Assembly (NCBI RefSeq): GCF_918797505.1 | Contig: NC_092795.1 | Location: 60,300,916 to 60,364,915, forward strand | DNA length: 64,000 bases | Origin: Bemisia tabaci | Taxonomy: Eukaryota > Arthropoda > Insecta > Hemiptera > Aleyrodidae | Direction: 5' to 3' | Shown: piece by piece, positions 1 through 11,440 of the stretch | How positions within the stretch are numbered: the stretch's first letter is position 1 | Layout: every line of letters starts with the position of its first letter | Made by a program: the position numbers and the translations under genes | The notes under the pieces: generated by a model | Database searches by the model: none | What the model saw: the letters and a program-made list of their open reading frames with translations, nothing else | Told to the model about the DNA's origin: nothing

Positions 1-289
1 TCAACGCTGACTAAATTAAGAAATACTGAGCATTTCTTCAAATAAATTGCTGTTACAGGAATTTCTTTTTAGGAAAAACTTTAAGGCCGTTTTAAAATAT
101 GGACTGTTCATTTAGTTAAACTTTACAGTCGACTGTCTCGTGGCAATATTCTTATACGGCGCGGAAAGTGTGGAAGAGTTGTCTGATAAATGCTGGAAGT
201 TCGTTTGAATTTCATTTTACAGTCTTCGGAGGGCGATCAGAGTCTTTAAAACGAAGTGCGACTGTTTCAACTTTAAACACCTTCATTTC
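1..289. other. no recognisable feature
   Basis: AT-rich sequence at the window edge. No splice-bounded exon, inverted repeat or copy of another window repeat was recognised. Short open frames here show no protein-like composition. Confidence 0.5.
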
Positions 290-707
290 AATGCCAATCC
301 GGGTCAAATTAACCCGAGGTTTGCTAAAAACACGAACTCCGCGGCTTGGATGGGGCCGGTATACGAGCTTTAGATATAGGTCTACAGATACATCCTAAAA
401 AAAGAATCAAACATCAAACTGGAAAAATATTGAGTGTCGAAACAGCCAAATATAGGAGAGACGTATTCGGGTCTCGTTTTCAAACTTTTCTCCCGAATCT
501 GTACGACACCTCACTAGCTGCATTGAGCGGATCATTACGAGTTCACGCCTCACGCCATCGCGCCTTCAATTTTGCAGACGCAACACGGACATCCATCAAG
601 CACGAATAGTTGTATCTCTGCGCCGTCATCGGCGCGCATCCATCCTTTCCTTCTGTTATCGTATTTGTGTTTATTTCCGTTTGTCTTGTTTATGGTGGTG
701 CTTCAAG
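290..707 (+). repeat. satellite-like monomer R1, copy 1 (right end interrupted by MITE A)
   Basis: This block is closely similar over its length to 43276..43960, and over its second half to 52600..52800 and 52860..53005. Shared landmarks, in order, are GGGTCAAATTAACCCGAGG, CGAGCTTTAGATATAGG, the ATTGAGCGG/GAGTTCACGCCTCACGCC block, CACGGACATCCATCAAG, and a small hairpin TGCGCCG-TCAT-CGGCGCG. The downstream part of the monomer (GTGGTGGTGCTTCAAG) is cut at 708 by a family-A MITE. The uninterrupted sequence at 43951 shows what the empty site looked like. Non-coding; the small open frames are not conserved between copies. Confidence 0.75.
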
Positions 708-934
708 CACTGGAAAAAAACACATTAGATCTAGAGTCCAGACTCTTAAAAATATCGACAAGATAAAATACTCTTGATTCAATCAGATTTAAGCTTAAAT
801 CAAGAACCAAGCCTCTTAATTTGAGCGGATTTCCTTTTGATTTAAGCTTAAATCTGATTGAATCAAGAGTCATTTTTCTTGTCAATGTTTTCAAGAGTCT
901 GGACTCTAGATCCAATGTGTTTTTTTTTCCAGTG
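708..934. mobile_element. family-A foldback MITE, copy 1
   Basis: A 227-bp, almost fully palindromic element with ends CACTGG...CCAGTG. The arms carry GATCTAGAGTCCAGACTC, TCGACAAGA and CTCTTGATTCAATCAGA, and their complements follow in inverse order around a non-palindromic core near AAGCCTCTTAATTTGAGCGG. It lies in satellite R1. Comparison with the uninterrupted site (CTTCAAGGGC at 43950) shows that exactly two bases, AG, were duplicated. There is no transposase, so it is non-autonomous. CACT termini and a very short duplication would suit the CMC (CACTA/Mirage/Chapaev) group, but this assignment is only a guess. Confidence 0.85.
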
Positions 935-2746
935 AGGGCTAAGTGAGAAATCCAGCAAACGGACAAATTACGATCATTATTTGAACCTGTTATAGAATAT
1001 TATGTACAGGGTGAAAAAATCGATAAATAATGTTCGTCGATTTTTCTTAAACCAAAAAATACGCGATATCGCAAATCAAACCATTGCTATTCTACCCGCC
1101 GTAATTTCCATAAAATAAACACTTTGCAGAACGCCGCGTCCTTTGCTGCAGCATCAGCTTTTCGTCTATGCAACAACTTCCATGATAATTTCTCTGAGCT
1201 ACAAAAATCTTAATCCCAAGCTAATTTTCTTCAAAGACGCTACTCTTTCATACGCATGCATCTCATTACCAGGGCGAGGTTGGATGGAAGACGCGGGCAT
1301 CTGTTGGGAGCACACTCGATTTAACGCGTAGTGCCGCCGGCGTCAGCTGTTTCTGGGATCCTGGGTTCCTCCATTATCGAATCGGGGTCTTTGAGCGAGG
1401 GAACGGGAAACAAGGACCGGAGAAAAGGGCCGTTGCAAAGAAACGAAATGATTAAGTAACGCAACCTAATGATACAACGATGAGAGGAAAATAAAACATC
1501 ATGCTCAGATGTTGCCTTGGAGTAACGAGTTTCCCGTTTCTGAGAGCGAATATTCCTGCAACCGGTAACTCCTTCGCAGAACGTTCTTATTATCAAATAT
1601 CAAAAGACAGAGCAACCGACAAGTCAAAGGAATGCTGAATAGTGTACTTATAAAATGTATGATAATATTTATTTTTAAGGAAACTTTGATAAATCTAGTG
1701 ATTTTGGATTTGCCGGCATAGTTTTTACATTCCTCTCGCTAAATGATGACTCAGGATTTCCTCTGTTGATTTGCTGGTAATGATTTGTTGGTATGAGCGT
1801 TAAAACGCTGATTATATATCGTAAAAACGAGGCGCTTATGGCTTGTCATGTTTGCGAAACTAGATGAAATATGTTTGATGATGATAAGCTGTTCGCACTG
1901 TAAAATTATATCATTCGATTTTTTTGAACTCAGAAGTATAAAATAGAAAGTGTGTAAACAATACGATATGTAACGCTGGAAATTAGATTTTTGACCGCCA
2001 TCCCCCCCCTCCCCAGTAACGCATTCGTTAGACAGAATCTGTATTTTCCAACAAAAAAAAATTGAAAAACGTTGAACCTACAAATGCAACCTAAAACTTA
2101 AGAATTTTCATCGTGGAACTTCAGGACGTCATATCTCCCTCAATGTTTGAGTTTTGAGCGACAAACTTGCATAAGAATGTCCAAATTGTCTTCTCCTGTG
2201 GATTGAAACCAGTCACATAATTTTGAATTTTTGAAAGATAAGGCCCCTTTCAAGCGATTCAATGCGTAAGTATGATCGCTTCTTCCGATCAATTCACTAC
2301 TCTAAAGATCTATGGTTCACCCGTTTGATCGAAGCAAAAATAAGATCGCTAACTTCAAATGGTCCGTTTCTGTTGAAATACTTCTGGACCAAAGAACAGT
2401 TCAAATGAGCAACTTTCCAAAATCCGAACTCATTTTAAGCGCATTTCATTTCACTTTTGGGTAATTATTAATGAGGAAATAGTTTTTTACACGTTCAAAG
2501 TTTTATACGTCGATTAATCGATTACTCGACTGTGAGGTTATGAAAAATCTAAAAGACTTCGGCTGATTTAAGACTTTTAGTTTTTGCTCTCACGGCATTG
2601 CCATATTTCAACTCGCCTCCGGTCGATTAAATTTAATAGATAAATTATTCGAGGGAACATTGAATCGCTTCCTTATCCGGCACCCGAGGGCCGGAGATAT
2701 CAGCTTGTTCATAATTCCTGTCACATATTTACATTTATTCTAAAAC
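935..2746. other. intergenic/intronic DNA, nothing recognised
   Basis: AT-rich DNA with homopolymer tracts (C-run near 2004). No exon with matching splice sites, TIR pair or copy of another window repeat was recognised. The short open frames do not resemble proteins. Confidence 0.4.
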
Positions 2747-2850
2747 ACCCCTCCTCTCCTTCTCTTCCACCACCATCTTCACCTTCTTCTTCTTCTTCTC
2801 CTCCTCCTTCTTCTCGTTATTCTCCTTCTTCACCTTCTTCTTCGAGGAGA
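2747..2850. repeat. polypyrimidine (CTT/CTC)n tract
   Basis: About 100 bases, almost all C and T on the plus strand, built on CTTCTT and CTCCTC units with small interruptions. Such purine/pyrimidine-biased tracts can form triplex DNA. Here it is simply low-complexity sequence, and the charged K/E-rich minus-strand frame through it is an artefact of that composition. Confidence 0.8.
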
Positions 2851-3225
2851 GAATGAGTGCAACGCGACGAAAATTAGAGGCAGGATTCCGAGTATTCGGG
2901 GTGGGAAAGCATGGGAAGAAGAGGGGGGGCGAGAGAGGGAGGAGGCAGCAAATGAAGATTGAGACCAGTGGATGATGAACGAGGGCGTTGGTAAATGATC
3001 CATCATGCACTAGGCCAGTTACGTAGCCGCGGCCACTGAGCTGCAGTGCCACATGGCTGAAACAAGTTTTCATGGATCGACCGTCATATGTAAAACGTCA
3101 ATGACGAGCGATCGAGCCAGCACCTAGTCGCCGAATATCCACGATAAAAAATCAAACGAGGTTACACGGTTGAAAATTTATGTGTCCATCGTTTATTTCG
3201 AGGTAATTTTTTTTCTGTCTCATCA

Positions 3226-3299
3226 ACAAAAATGACTGCGTAAACGACCAAATTTTTGGTTAAATCGACCGAAACCATAGGTTACTCTGAGACACACTG

Positions 3300-3332
<33 letters not shown>

Positions 3333-3655
3333 ACACATTGGATCTAGAGTCCAGACTCTTAAAAACATCGAAAAGAAAAAATACTCTTGATTCAATCGGA
3401 TTTTTGCTGAAACCAAGAACCAAGCCTCTTAATTTGAGCGGATTTCTTTTTGATACAAGCTTAAATCTGATTGAATCAAGAGTATTTTTTCTTGTCAATG
3501 TTTTCAAGAGTCTGGACTTTAGATCCAATGTGTTTTTTTCCAGTGTGGGGACGAAGTAAGTGTCGTGTTGAATTAATGTGCTCTTGTTTCTCTCCATGTC
3601 ACTCAAAGGTGGCGACTAGCAAGTGACTATCGCATTTAACTACCACCATGGCGAC
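3226..3655. repeat. interspersed repeat R2, copy 1 (interrupted by MITE A)
   Basis: The flanks of the MITE at 3295..3545 match 11240..11400 and 38575..38800. The shared left core is TTAAATCGACCGAAACC followed by GGTTACT(C/A)TGAGAC. On the right, CGCATTTAACTACCACC matches CGCATTAGATTACCACC at 11370. The copy at 11 kb lacks the insertion, so the MITE arrived after this repeat spread. Confidence 0.6.
3295..3545. mobile_element. family-A foldback MITE, copy 2 (long A-run at left end)
   Basis: Same palindromic body as the 708..934 copy. The left terminal A-run has expanded to about 30 bases and the left end reads CACTGA. It lies inside repeat R2. No clear duplicated target bases remain (left flank ends CA, right flank begins TG). 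Confidence 0.85.
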
Positions 3656-3657
3656 CC

Positions 3658-3692
3658 AGCGGCTCGATTGTTGAGTCGATATCGAACGATGA
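3658..3692. repeat. fragment of foldback family F
   Basis: GGCTCGATTGTTGAGTCGATATCGAA matches the outer end of the foldback elements at 41333 and 50608 (CGATTGTTGAATCGATATCG). No second arm follows, so this is a solo end. Confidence 0.5.
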
Positions 3693-3730
3693 CACAGAGA
3701 AATGCAAAGATACGCCGTGCCGTTAATTTA

Positions 3731-4072
3731 AACGCTTTGATACAACTATACGTACTTGATGGATGTCCATGTTGCATATCAAATAATTGAAGGTGTTTAC
3801 GCTTTCTTCATGCCAACAACACAAAGATTGAACGTGCCGCGAACCGCAACGTTAGTTCAAACGCCTTGATACAACTATACGTACTTGATGGATGTCCATG
3901 TTGCATATCAAATAATTGAAGGCGTTTACGCTTTCTTCATGCCAACAACACAAAGATTGAACGTGCCGCGAACCGCAACGTTAGTTCAAACGCCTTGATA
4001 CAACTATACGTACTTGATGGATGTCCATGTTGCATACCCAATAATTGAAGGCGCTTACGCTTTTATCATGCC
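3731..4072 (-). repeat. 129-bp tandem repeat, about 2.7 copies, related to satellite R1
   Basis: Repeats begin at 3731, 3860 and 3989, a spacing of exactly 129 bp. Each contains CGTACTTGATGGATGTCC, ATGTTGC and AATTGAAGGCG, and units 1 and 2 continue through TTCATGCCAACAACAC and GTGCCGCGAACCGCAACG. Units 1 and 2 are nearly identical; unit 3 diverges and ends early. Read on the minus strand the core is the same as R1 (GGACATCCATCAAG), so this is a short-period variant of that satellite. Confidence 0.85.
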
Positions 4073-5334
4073 AACTGCTTGTGGGAACGCATTGAGTGGA
4101 TTTGATCCATGTATCCCGACGAACATCGACCCAAAATATTGACCGTGCGTTTACATTACGCTTGTGCTTTATCTTTTACATTACTTTGTGTTCTATTACC
4201 CATATTAACACAAAATATCGGTTAATTTTTCTTACTGTGTATAGAGCAAAGAAGAAATATTATTAAACATGTTTCAGCTTTCATTCCCCATTTTTTGTGG
4301 ATACTGAATCCCTGTCACATTCTGGGCTGTTACGTTGCTTTAAATTGTTTTTTTCTTGATGATTGAATCAGTTGCATTATAATTAAAATCGAATGCTAAA
4401 TTCTTCGTTAAAGAAAGAATGTTTTACGATTAAAAATGCGATAGTAATTTAGACACGTTACAGAACTTTGTGCAGCCGAAAAACTTTGATATTTTCCTTC
4501 AGCTTCGTAATTTACGAGGAGTCATGACACTTCAAACTTTAAAGCTTTATCGTTTTTTCTTGATTTCTCACCTCAAAATTAGTGCTTACAGCTCTTCAGA
4601 TCTGTTGTGACTTTTGAATCTTACGGTTTATCGCAAATAAACTTGATTTTTCTGATTGAGCTGTTTCGTGATGTTGTCTGGTTTTTGAGATTGCACCTGA
4701 AGCTAAACACTATGTTATTTATATTGAAAGCTTTGATGGCATCAACGTATTTTCGAAAAAAAAGGAAGAAAAAAATCGAATTGAGTCTTGGATGTATTTA
4801 GAATTAAGCCCAAGAGCTAATTCTATTTCAAGTGGTGGTTGAAAGGAAAGGAAGAAAAAAAAAACTCCAGTGCTGTTCACTCATTAAAAAGTCAATTATT
4901 TTTCCCGCCAAAAGAATAATTAATAAGAGGAAGGCACAGAAAAGAACCGAAGCGACTACAGACCGAGAAAAAGTGGCAACTTAAGGTCTCTCGCAAACGA
5001 CGGAGCTCTAAGTTGCCGAATCGAGTTTCGAATCGAAAGCTCGACGTGGAGTCGGCTCGGTGACAGCGGCGCAGTCTGGCATCAAACCGAGGAATTAAAT
5101 ATTTAAGCTCCCTTTTTCATTTGTTCAAGTAATTGAGATTGACGAATGAGGAGCTCGCATTCTCGCGTTGCGTCCGTCCACCGATCAATCTTTCGGTCCA
5201 AAGACCTACAACTCGCAAAACTTCTCCAATGAAACTCGGCGCTCGGAAAGGGTTGTCCGTCCTGGTCCCATTAGAATCTTTGGTAACGCTCTGGGTCTAT
5301 GCGTTACGGGTGCGTTACAGCAGGACTGCCGGGC
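4073..5334. other. no recognisable feature
   Basis: AT-rich non-coding DNA. A moderately GC-rich patch at 4980..5300 includes GCGTTACGGGTGCGTTACAG, which resembles interior sequence of family-P element 26417..26794. No exon is supported. Confidence 0.4.
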
Positions 5335-5515
5335 TAAGGAAGAACGCCGTATGAGCCTTCAGACGTTGCCACATTCCCTTCAATAACAACCGAATTTACA
5401 AGAAAAATTTTGAATATTTTCCCTTAGATTTCTGAGAAAATTTTGTCCTCAATTTGGTCTTAAATGCTTCAAAATTTCAAGGAAAAATGTGCATAAACCC
5501 TAGAAATGGATACAT
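5335..5515 (+). mobile_element. family-B MITE, left part only
   Basis: Starts TAAGGAAGAACGCCGTATG and follows the full-length copy at 56776 (TTCAGACGTTGCCA...CCGAATTTAC...) for about 180 bp. It then loses similarity and has no right TIR, so it is truncated on the right. Confidence 0.7.
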
Positions 5516-6035
5516 GCAACATACAATGAATGTTTTACAGGCGGTATATTAAAACGGATAAACTCAAGGAACGTTCAACATAGCATTATAATATTGTTAA
5601 TCCATTTTCTCACCTCTCTTTCAAAAGTGAGGAGAGAAATAACATGCCAACTATTTCACCAACGGATGAAACTCACTTCTAACTTTTTTGGAATCTCAGA
5701 GGACGGAGCGGAAGGAATTAAAATAAGTGCACGCATAAAAATAAGAGACATTTCAGGGGCATCATGCAAGAATCTACCTAAACTGACGACCTGAGCTCTG
5801 TTTTGAGAGGGTGAGTTAAAAGCGGTACGCCTCAACGCTGTTTGTAGGGAGGGTATGCATGGAAATTTCCATAGTCTTGCAACATTGGCAACGACTCAAA
5901 ACTCATTCCCGAAGGATTCAAGCAAGATAGTCTTCTCAGACACTTTGAGTGACTGCTCCAGAAAAAGGTGCCTCGGTTGACAACCGTTGCAGTATTACTT
6001 ATTTATTTTTTTTCGGCACGAACAAAATGCAGTCA

Positions 6036-6139
6036 AAAACTGGAAGGAAAATATTTAAAAATTTTCTCAGCGATTTGTGATTCGTCGAGGAAAATTCGCC
6101 AACGTCTGAGGGCTCATACGACGTTTTCCTTTGAAGAGA
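6036..6139 (+). mobile_element. family-B MITE, right part only
   Basis: Matches the right half of family B (GGAAGGAAAATAT...CCAACGTCTGAGGGCTCATACGACG followed by TTTTCCTTTG) and lacks the left TIR. It overlaps in element coordinates with the left fragment at 5335, so the two are probably separate relics rather than one split copy. Confidence 0.6.
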
Positions 6140-6151
6140 CAGTACACATTT

Positions 6152-6405
6152 CGTCGTCTCCTGAACGAAGTAGCGTAACTCCATTCCAAGGTTGCCAATG
6201 TGACTTAAACAATGAATTTATTTTACAAAAATGTACGTAAGCAATTTGTATCCAAAATATTTCTGCTTTTTGCTTGGAATCTAGAGAAAAATCAGAGAAA
6301 TTTTCAGTTAGAAATGCCTAAGATTCTCTTGATTCACAGACAATTTGCGAGGGAAAATTGACAACATTGAAATGGAGTTACGTTCTTTCGTCCGGGAGAT
6401 GACGA
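6152..6405. mobile_element. family-C MITE with ~40-bp TIRs
   Basis: Left end CGTCGTCTCCTGAACGAAG, continuing to GCGTAACTCCATTCCAA, is the inverted match of the right end (AATGGAGTTACGTTC ... TCCGGGAGATGACGA). About 254 bp, no coding potential. Partial right ends of the same family occur at 35510 and 44690. Confidence 0.7.
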
Positions 6406-7212
6406 TTTGACGCTGGCTAAGACCCCCTCCCCTGCCGCGCGATGCACCAATAAACAACCCCTATCCGGACACAAGGAATGAGCTAGAATTGCACAAAACT
6501 GAGCAATTCGCAGCGGTTTCTGAGCGGTCGATCGTTTGGCTGCATATTCAATCACAACTCGGAATCAATTAACTCACCTTTCATCGGCGATGAAAAGTTA
6601 ATGGCCGCTATGAATGCGCTGCGCGTCCTCCCGCAACACCGCCCGCCCGGGAGCTCCTCAAAAAGAGACAGGGTAAATATGGGGTTGATAGCGACATAAT
6701 AGGCATTTGGACCTTCCTCCCTCTCCTTCCGTCCGACGGAGCCCCTCTCTTATTTATTCACCATATTTCCGAGCACATTCAAAAACTTCTTATTTTCTTT
6801 TTCCAATCCTCGGCTCATTTATTATGAATTTAGAGCCCCCTCTCCTCCACCTGCCTCTACAGCGCATCTTCCTCCGCCATGATGTCAAATTCTTTGTCGA
6901 CTGGAAAAATGAGCATTGGAAGAGTAAACAATGTTGTGTAATTGAACTAAGCGGGAAATGTTGAATCTTGGTCTGTTAGCAGGGTAAGGTAAGAGAACCG
7001 AGGGTATGCTCCTCTCCTACAGACTATCCAAAAGCGACGAAACGCTCTGTTCCGTTTCGCACCATTTCGTTTCAGTCTTGGCGTGAGGTTTGAAATAAAT
7101 GCCAATATTTTTATTCGATTCTCATTGGTCCAGTCGCTCCCGGCCAGAGGGAGATTGGGCGAATGAGATCGGTATGAAATCTTTCATTTTTTGGGTCGTT
7201 CTTTGGTTGAAG
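6406..7212. other. no recognisable feature
   Basis: Mixed AT-rich DNA with a GC-richer patch near 6600..6660. No exon, TIR pair or shared repeat was recognised. Confidence 0.4.
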
Positions 7213-7282
7213 TGGGCCTAAGAGAGCGCGAAGCGGCCTCTCGGGGTTGGACCGCGTGGCGACCAGGGGCATATCCCCCTAG
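7213..7282 (+). mobile_element. Helitron-like 3' terminus (candidate)
   Basis: GC-rich nested hairpins GCGCGAAGC...GGCC and GGGGCATATCCCC are immediately followed by CTAG then T, the 3' CTRR/T arrangement of Helitrons. Similar 'GGGGGTTGGACCGCGAAGCGG' style arrays occur at 41108 and 45632. No 5' TC end or Rep/helicase ORF was found, so this is a solo or non-autonomous end at best. Confidence 0.4.
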
Positions 7283-8903
7283 TATGAAACTGGCATGTAT
7301 GGACTGCGATATGCAAGTGCTATCCGCTACTATAAGTTCAGATTTACAGATGAGAGGTATCACTTCGTTAACTTTGTCTTGTGCCCTTGCGCACTTCACT
7401 TTGTGTTAATTTTTGGGGCAGACGTGGACGCCTATTAGGACACATCTAGATGTGCCCCACATAAAAATTGTCCCATAAAATAAGTGTCACTGAGTTCAAT
7501 TAATGAAGCTAATTCGTGCATGATTTCCGCTGGGCGTTGCCAGTTTGAAGTTTTAAATTTCAATTCATGATAAAGATGGCACGCGCGGCAACGTCTATTA
7601 TAAAGTAGCTGCAGAGCTAAACTCCGACTGGGCTGTGCGTTGTAGTAGAAAAGGGAGGGGGGCGGCGTGCATTATTCAAAATATGCTGGAAGAACACACA
7701 GCGCCGGGCGCGGATTTCGGGGCCAACAGAAGCCACCCCTGCAGGGTTGAACGCTAAAGGCGGCCTATTCAGCATTTGAACTTTGTAAGAAGAAGAGAGG
7801 ACGGGCGAAAAATTTGACAACCGCGGAACGAGGTGGGGGTCGGGGATTGGTGCAGAAAATTTCAGCTATGCAGCATTAAGTATCTGATGCTGCGAGAACT
7901 GTACGAATGAGACGCTTGGTGTCTAGCTCAGGCGGGGGGTTTCTGGATGGGGGGGGGGCTGCTGAGGATGGGAGGGGGGAGGTGCGGGGGCGTGATACTT
8001 CTGTTTGCTCTCTCGACTCAAAAGACGCTCTCCAGCATGGAACCTCCGGGGACACTGATAATAACGTTACAAGGAATTCTTTCCAAATGACTTAGGCAAT
8101 AACTATTCAAATGTCTCATTTATTTAAATTCCGCTTCCCCGAGAGAGGGAAAGTGAAATTTATATCAAATGAAACGTTACTCTGTATCGAAGTAAACCCC
8201 CTCCACACTCCGCCCACCGTCATCCTTCAACTTATGGCTTAGTCGTCAGTTGCCGAATTTCACCTTTTTTCTTACGATCCGGCCCTCCCCCCTTTCAATG
8301 GACCACTAGACAAGGTACGAATTTTAGCATTCTAAATCATGATTCTTAACCAAAATTTTACGTAGAACACATTGCCCACAGCGATAATTACGAAAATAAA
8401 CTCCTTAAGAAGATATTTAATGATTCTTATTGCGTGAATTCAAACCACCCGCTCATGAAAACTCTATGGGAGGGGGGGGGGACTCTCTAATCACATCACG
8501 CGCTAAACGTTATCATGACAGTCTCTGCGATGTAAACATCTGGCGACCTCAATCTTGACATTTTGGCTCAGCTATAGCAAATTCCTTGTTGCGTTTGAAC
8601 GACACAATGAGGGAAATGAACATTGCTCGATTGAGAAGCTTGCTGAAACCGTTGTAGTGCGCGATTTGACTCACGTAGAGCTTTGAGTTTCTTGTGAGCG
8701 GACAGTTCAAATTCCTCGTGACCAATGTGAAAGAAATACGTTAATATCTTCGTTAGGAGTTGGTTTCAGTAATTTTTGTTGCGCGAATCGTGTTTTACGT
8801 TAAAATTTGGTTGAGAAACATGTATCAGATTGCTTAAATTCGTACCTAGTCTAATGGTCCATTCTGTAATATAAATCGATGGTGAAACTTCCAAACCACG
8901 TAT
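7283..8903. other. no recognisable feature; G-rich tracts
   Basis: Contains several G-runs (for example 7950..7985 and 8469..8480) and otherwise unremarkable AT-rich DNA. The open frames here lack protein-like character. Confidence 0.4.
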
Positions 8904-9105
8904 TTCGTTTGAGGTGTTTAAAAATCTCCGTTTCCATTTTATTCTTCTGAAGGAGAACAAATCAATGTCATTCCTTAAAAGTTTCCGCAGAGTTTTCTTC
9001 GCACAGGGATGAAAAATCACGGAAGTTTTCAAGAATTGAAATTAAGCGATTTTCAGTTTGAAGAATAAAATATGGCAGGAAATCTGCAACGTCGCAAACC
9101 GAGAT
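8904..9105 (+). repeat. interspersed repeat G, uninterrupted copy
   Basis: Collinear with 57868..58040 plus 58974..59010: GAGAACAAAT, TCATTCCTT, GCAGA.TTTTC, AATCACGG, and finally GACGTCGCAAACCGAG (here AACGTCGCAAACCGAG). This copy is continuous across the point where the other is split by a 933-bp element, so it supplies the empty site (TGGCAGGA). Confidence 0.65.
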
Positions 9106-9668
9106 GCGTGGTCTGGTAGTTATACTGTCGTGATGGTATGGCAGTTTCAGCTGTTTTCAGTGATTTTAGAGGGACCTCAAGGAAACATCATGATTCATGC
9201 GCGCATTACATGGTAACTTTTTTACGTTAGCTTCCGTCACGTTGTTGAGAATTTAGGAGTGAAATCCAGAGTGTATTTCACCGGAACGTATAAAACTGCC
9301 GAATAACCTGAAATGAAAGAATATGGAGCTGAATCTACTCCTTTTGAGGAGTAAAACGCGCTCTTTCATGAGGAGCGGATTCCACTGCACATTCATATAA
9401 CATGGATCAGGTTGCTCGGCAGCTGTATGCGCTCAAGATTAAAATATACCCTCATAATTACATATTCTGATATTTCTAATGAATTGTAATGGCTGATGAA
9501 TAAATTAAATGGTCGATGTTTGAAAATGTCGTACATTAAATTTCCATTGAATATTTAGTGTATAGTCGTCTTAATCCTACAATACGTTGTGAATCTAGGA
9601 GTTAGACAAGAGGTAAACACATAAATCCATGAGCTTTTCTCCAAGATAAATTCATAAATCGTGTATCA

Positions 9669-9896
9669 AACTGGAAAAAAAAACACGTTGGATCTAGAGT
9701 CCAGACTTTCAAAAACATCGACAAGAAAAAGTACTCTTGATTCAATCAGAATCTTGCTTAAATCAAGAACCATGCCTCTTAATTTAAGCGGATTTCGTTT
9801 TAATTCAAGCAAAAATCCGATTGAATCAAAAGTATTTTTTCTTGTCAATGTTTTCAAGAGTCTGGACTCTAGATCCAATGTGTTTTTTTTCCAGTG
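9669..9896. mobile_element. family-A foldback MITE, copy 3
   Basis: Full-length palindromic copy; the left end has mutated to AACTGG and the right end is CCAGTG. The flanks are CA on both sides, consistent with a 2-bp target duplication. Both strands show spurious short open frames (LESRL.KT-type peptides) that recur in every copy because of the palindrome. Confidence 0.85.
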
Positions 9897-10374
9897 CAAG
9901 GACAGAGATGCATTCATTCTAACGCACACCATCCTGTACGTATAATATCACTCTAACGGGTCTATTTACGACGAGGACATCCTGAATCATTATGATACCT
10001 TCAGTTTAACAAAAGAAAATTCGAAATTGTTTAAATGTTTTTTTTTTCACGGGAATGGGTCTACGCAGTGCACGTTTCGTGTATTTCTACTAATGAAAAG
10101 TGATACATAAAACGAAGAGTTGACCTTGGGTGGAGCCATTGTCTGGATAAATAAAATTCTCGAGGCACGAGGTCAAAAGCTTAATCAGATAAGAAGCGTC
10201 GTAAGAGCTTAAAACTAAGTGTCACTTGGCGAGAGACCGGTCATTGAGGACATCAAACGTAACGCGAGATACACTCTCATAGCGCAATAAGCTCCCAAAC
10301 AAATGGATGATAAAAAATAATTCGTGCCGACGTATTATCTACTCAGCTTTTATAAGGCGGTCCTACTGCGAAAG
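9897..10374. other. no recognisable feature
   Basis: AT-rich DNA without exon or repeat similarity that I could recognise. Confidence 0.4.
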
Positions 10375-10607
10375 GCGCACAGTGGATCGAGTCAATTAGA
10401 AAGGTCGGACATGACATTTTTTACTGAAACCGCAAATTTTGGTGTTTATTTCGTCACATTTTACATTTCAAGAAGTGCTTTTGGAAGAAAATTTCACGAG
10501 GAAACTAATGGAACCACTTTAGGACCTAAAAGTTTTGTATGAGTAATGAGCGTTTTAAGTGTCAAAATTGTGTCCGGCCTCTCCTATTGACTCGATCCAC
10601 TGTGCGG
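10375..10607. mobile_element. family-H MITE (CACAGTGGATCGAGTCAAT ends)
   Basis: Left end GCGCACAGTGGATCGAGTCA and right end TTGACTCGATCCACTGTGCG are inverted copies, with GTCGGACA / TGTCCGGC just inside. About 233 bp, non-coding. Other copies are at 34613, 57301 (interrupted) and 25768 (degenerate). Confidence 0.8.
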
Positions 10608-11239
10608 CGGATAAATACCGCTAAGAATGATGCCAACGGGCAATGGACGCCGATTAAACCTAATGGAGAATAAACCTTTGAGCGGTGTCTTCTGCTGGTC
10701 AGATGGCGCCCCCACGCCCGTGGCTGGGGACAAAGGGTGGGGACTCAAAAGCGAATTTATTCGCGCGTCATCGAAAGGGGGTGATGAGGGGGGGAGGAGG
10801 TAACGAAGAAGCGGCGTTGGGTTTCAAAAATGAAGATCGGATAAAGCTCTGAGCGGGGTAATAATTGATTCCCGGATGCGATCGAAGGCGGCCGCGCCTT
10901 CCCGCCAGCTTTTCAAAGTTGAAAAAGTTCAATTTCAAGTTGGGTATTCGGCAAATTATTCGCTCGCTGAGTTTCCGATTTCCCCCGCGTTGTCGGCTTA
11001 CTCACGACCCCGTGCGCGCGCAAGCTGAGGAACCCAAGTCAAAACGGACGGAAATAGGTCGGACTTGATTTCCATTCCCACAGTCGTTATTGATCACGGG
11101 GGAAAAAAGTGTTGAAAAATTGTGGCACTTCCGTAATTCGTTGGATGATGTGAGCATTTAAAATCACGCAGTTATAAAAAGTTACGTCGTTGGTGTTACT
11201 TCCTTTTAAGGGGGATCAGAACAGCTCAAAAGACTTGGT
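10608..11239. other. GC-rich block, no exon recognised
   Basis: 10680..11060 is GC-rich (several G-runs and CGCGCGC patches) and ends in AT-rich DNA. It resembles the GC-rich blocks at 37.6, 44.8 and 47.8 kb. Open frames are present but have no recognisable domain or splice context. Confidence 0.4.
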
Positions 11240-11440
11240 TTCTAAACACAATTTTGTGTTAAATCGACCGAAACCGTGGGTTACTATGAGACATCAGATC
11301 ATGAAGAGACTCCCGACTTATGTTCTCTCTTTTCCTCTTCATATTCAGAGGGTGCGACATGCAAATGGCTAACGCATTAGATTACCACCGATATGATCCA
11401 GGTCTGGTTCTAACGACTGGCGACTAATTTTCAAGGAGGT
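11240..11440. repeat. interspersed repeat R2, copy 2 (no insertion)
   Basis: Contains TTAAATCGACCGAAACC, then GGGTTACTATGAGACATCAG, and CGCATTAGATTACCACC, matching the split copy at 3226..3655 and the left part of 38575..38800. Confidence 0.6.

Noticed and set aside
9661..9945. Paired short frames with LESRLLKT / TLDSI peptides on both strands, recurring at 703, 3223, 14317, 40876 and 53300
   Set aside because: They are translations of the family-A palindrome; the repetition reflects MITE copies, not a gene family.
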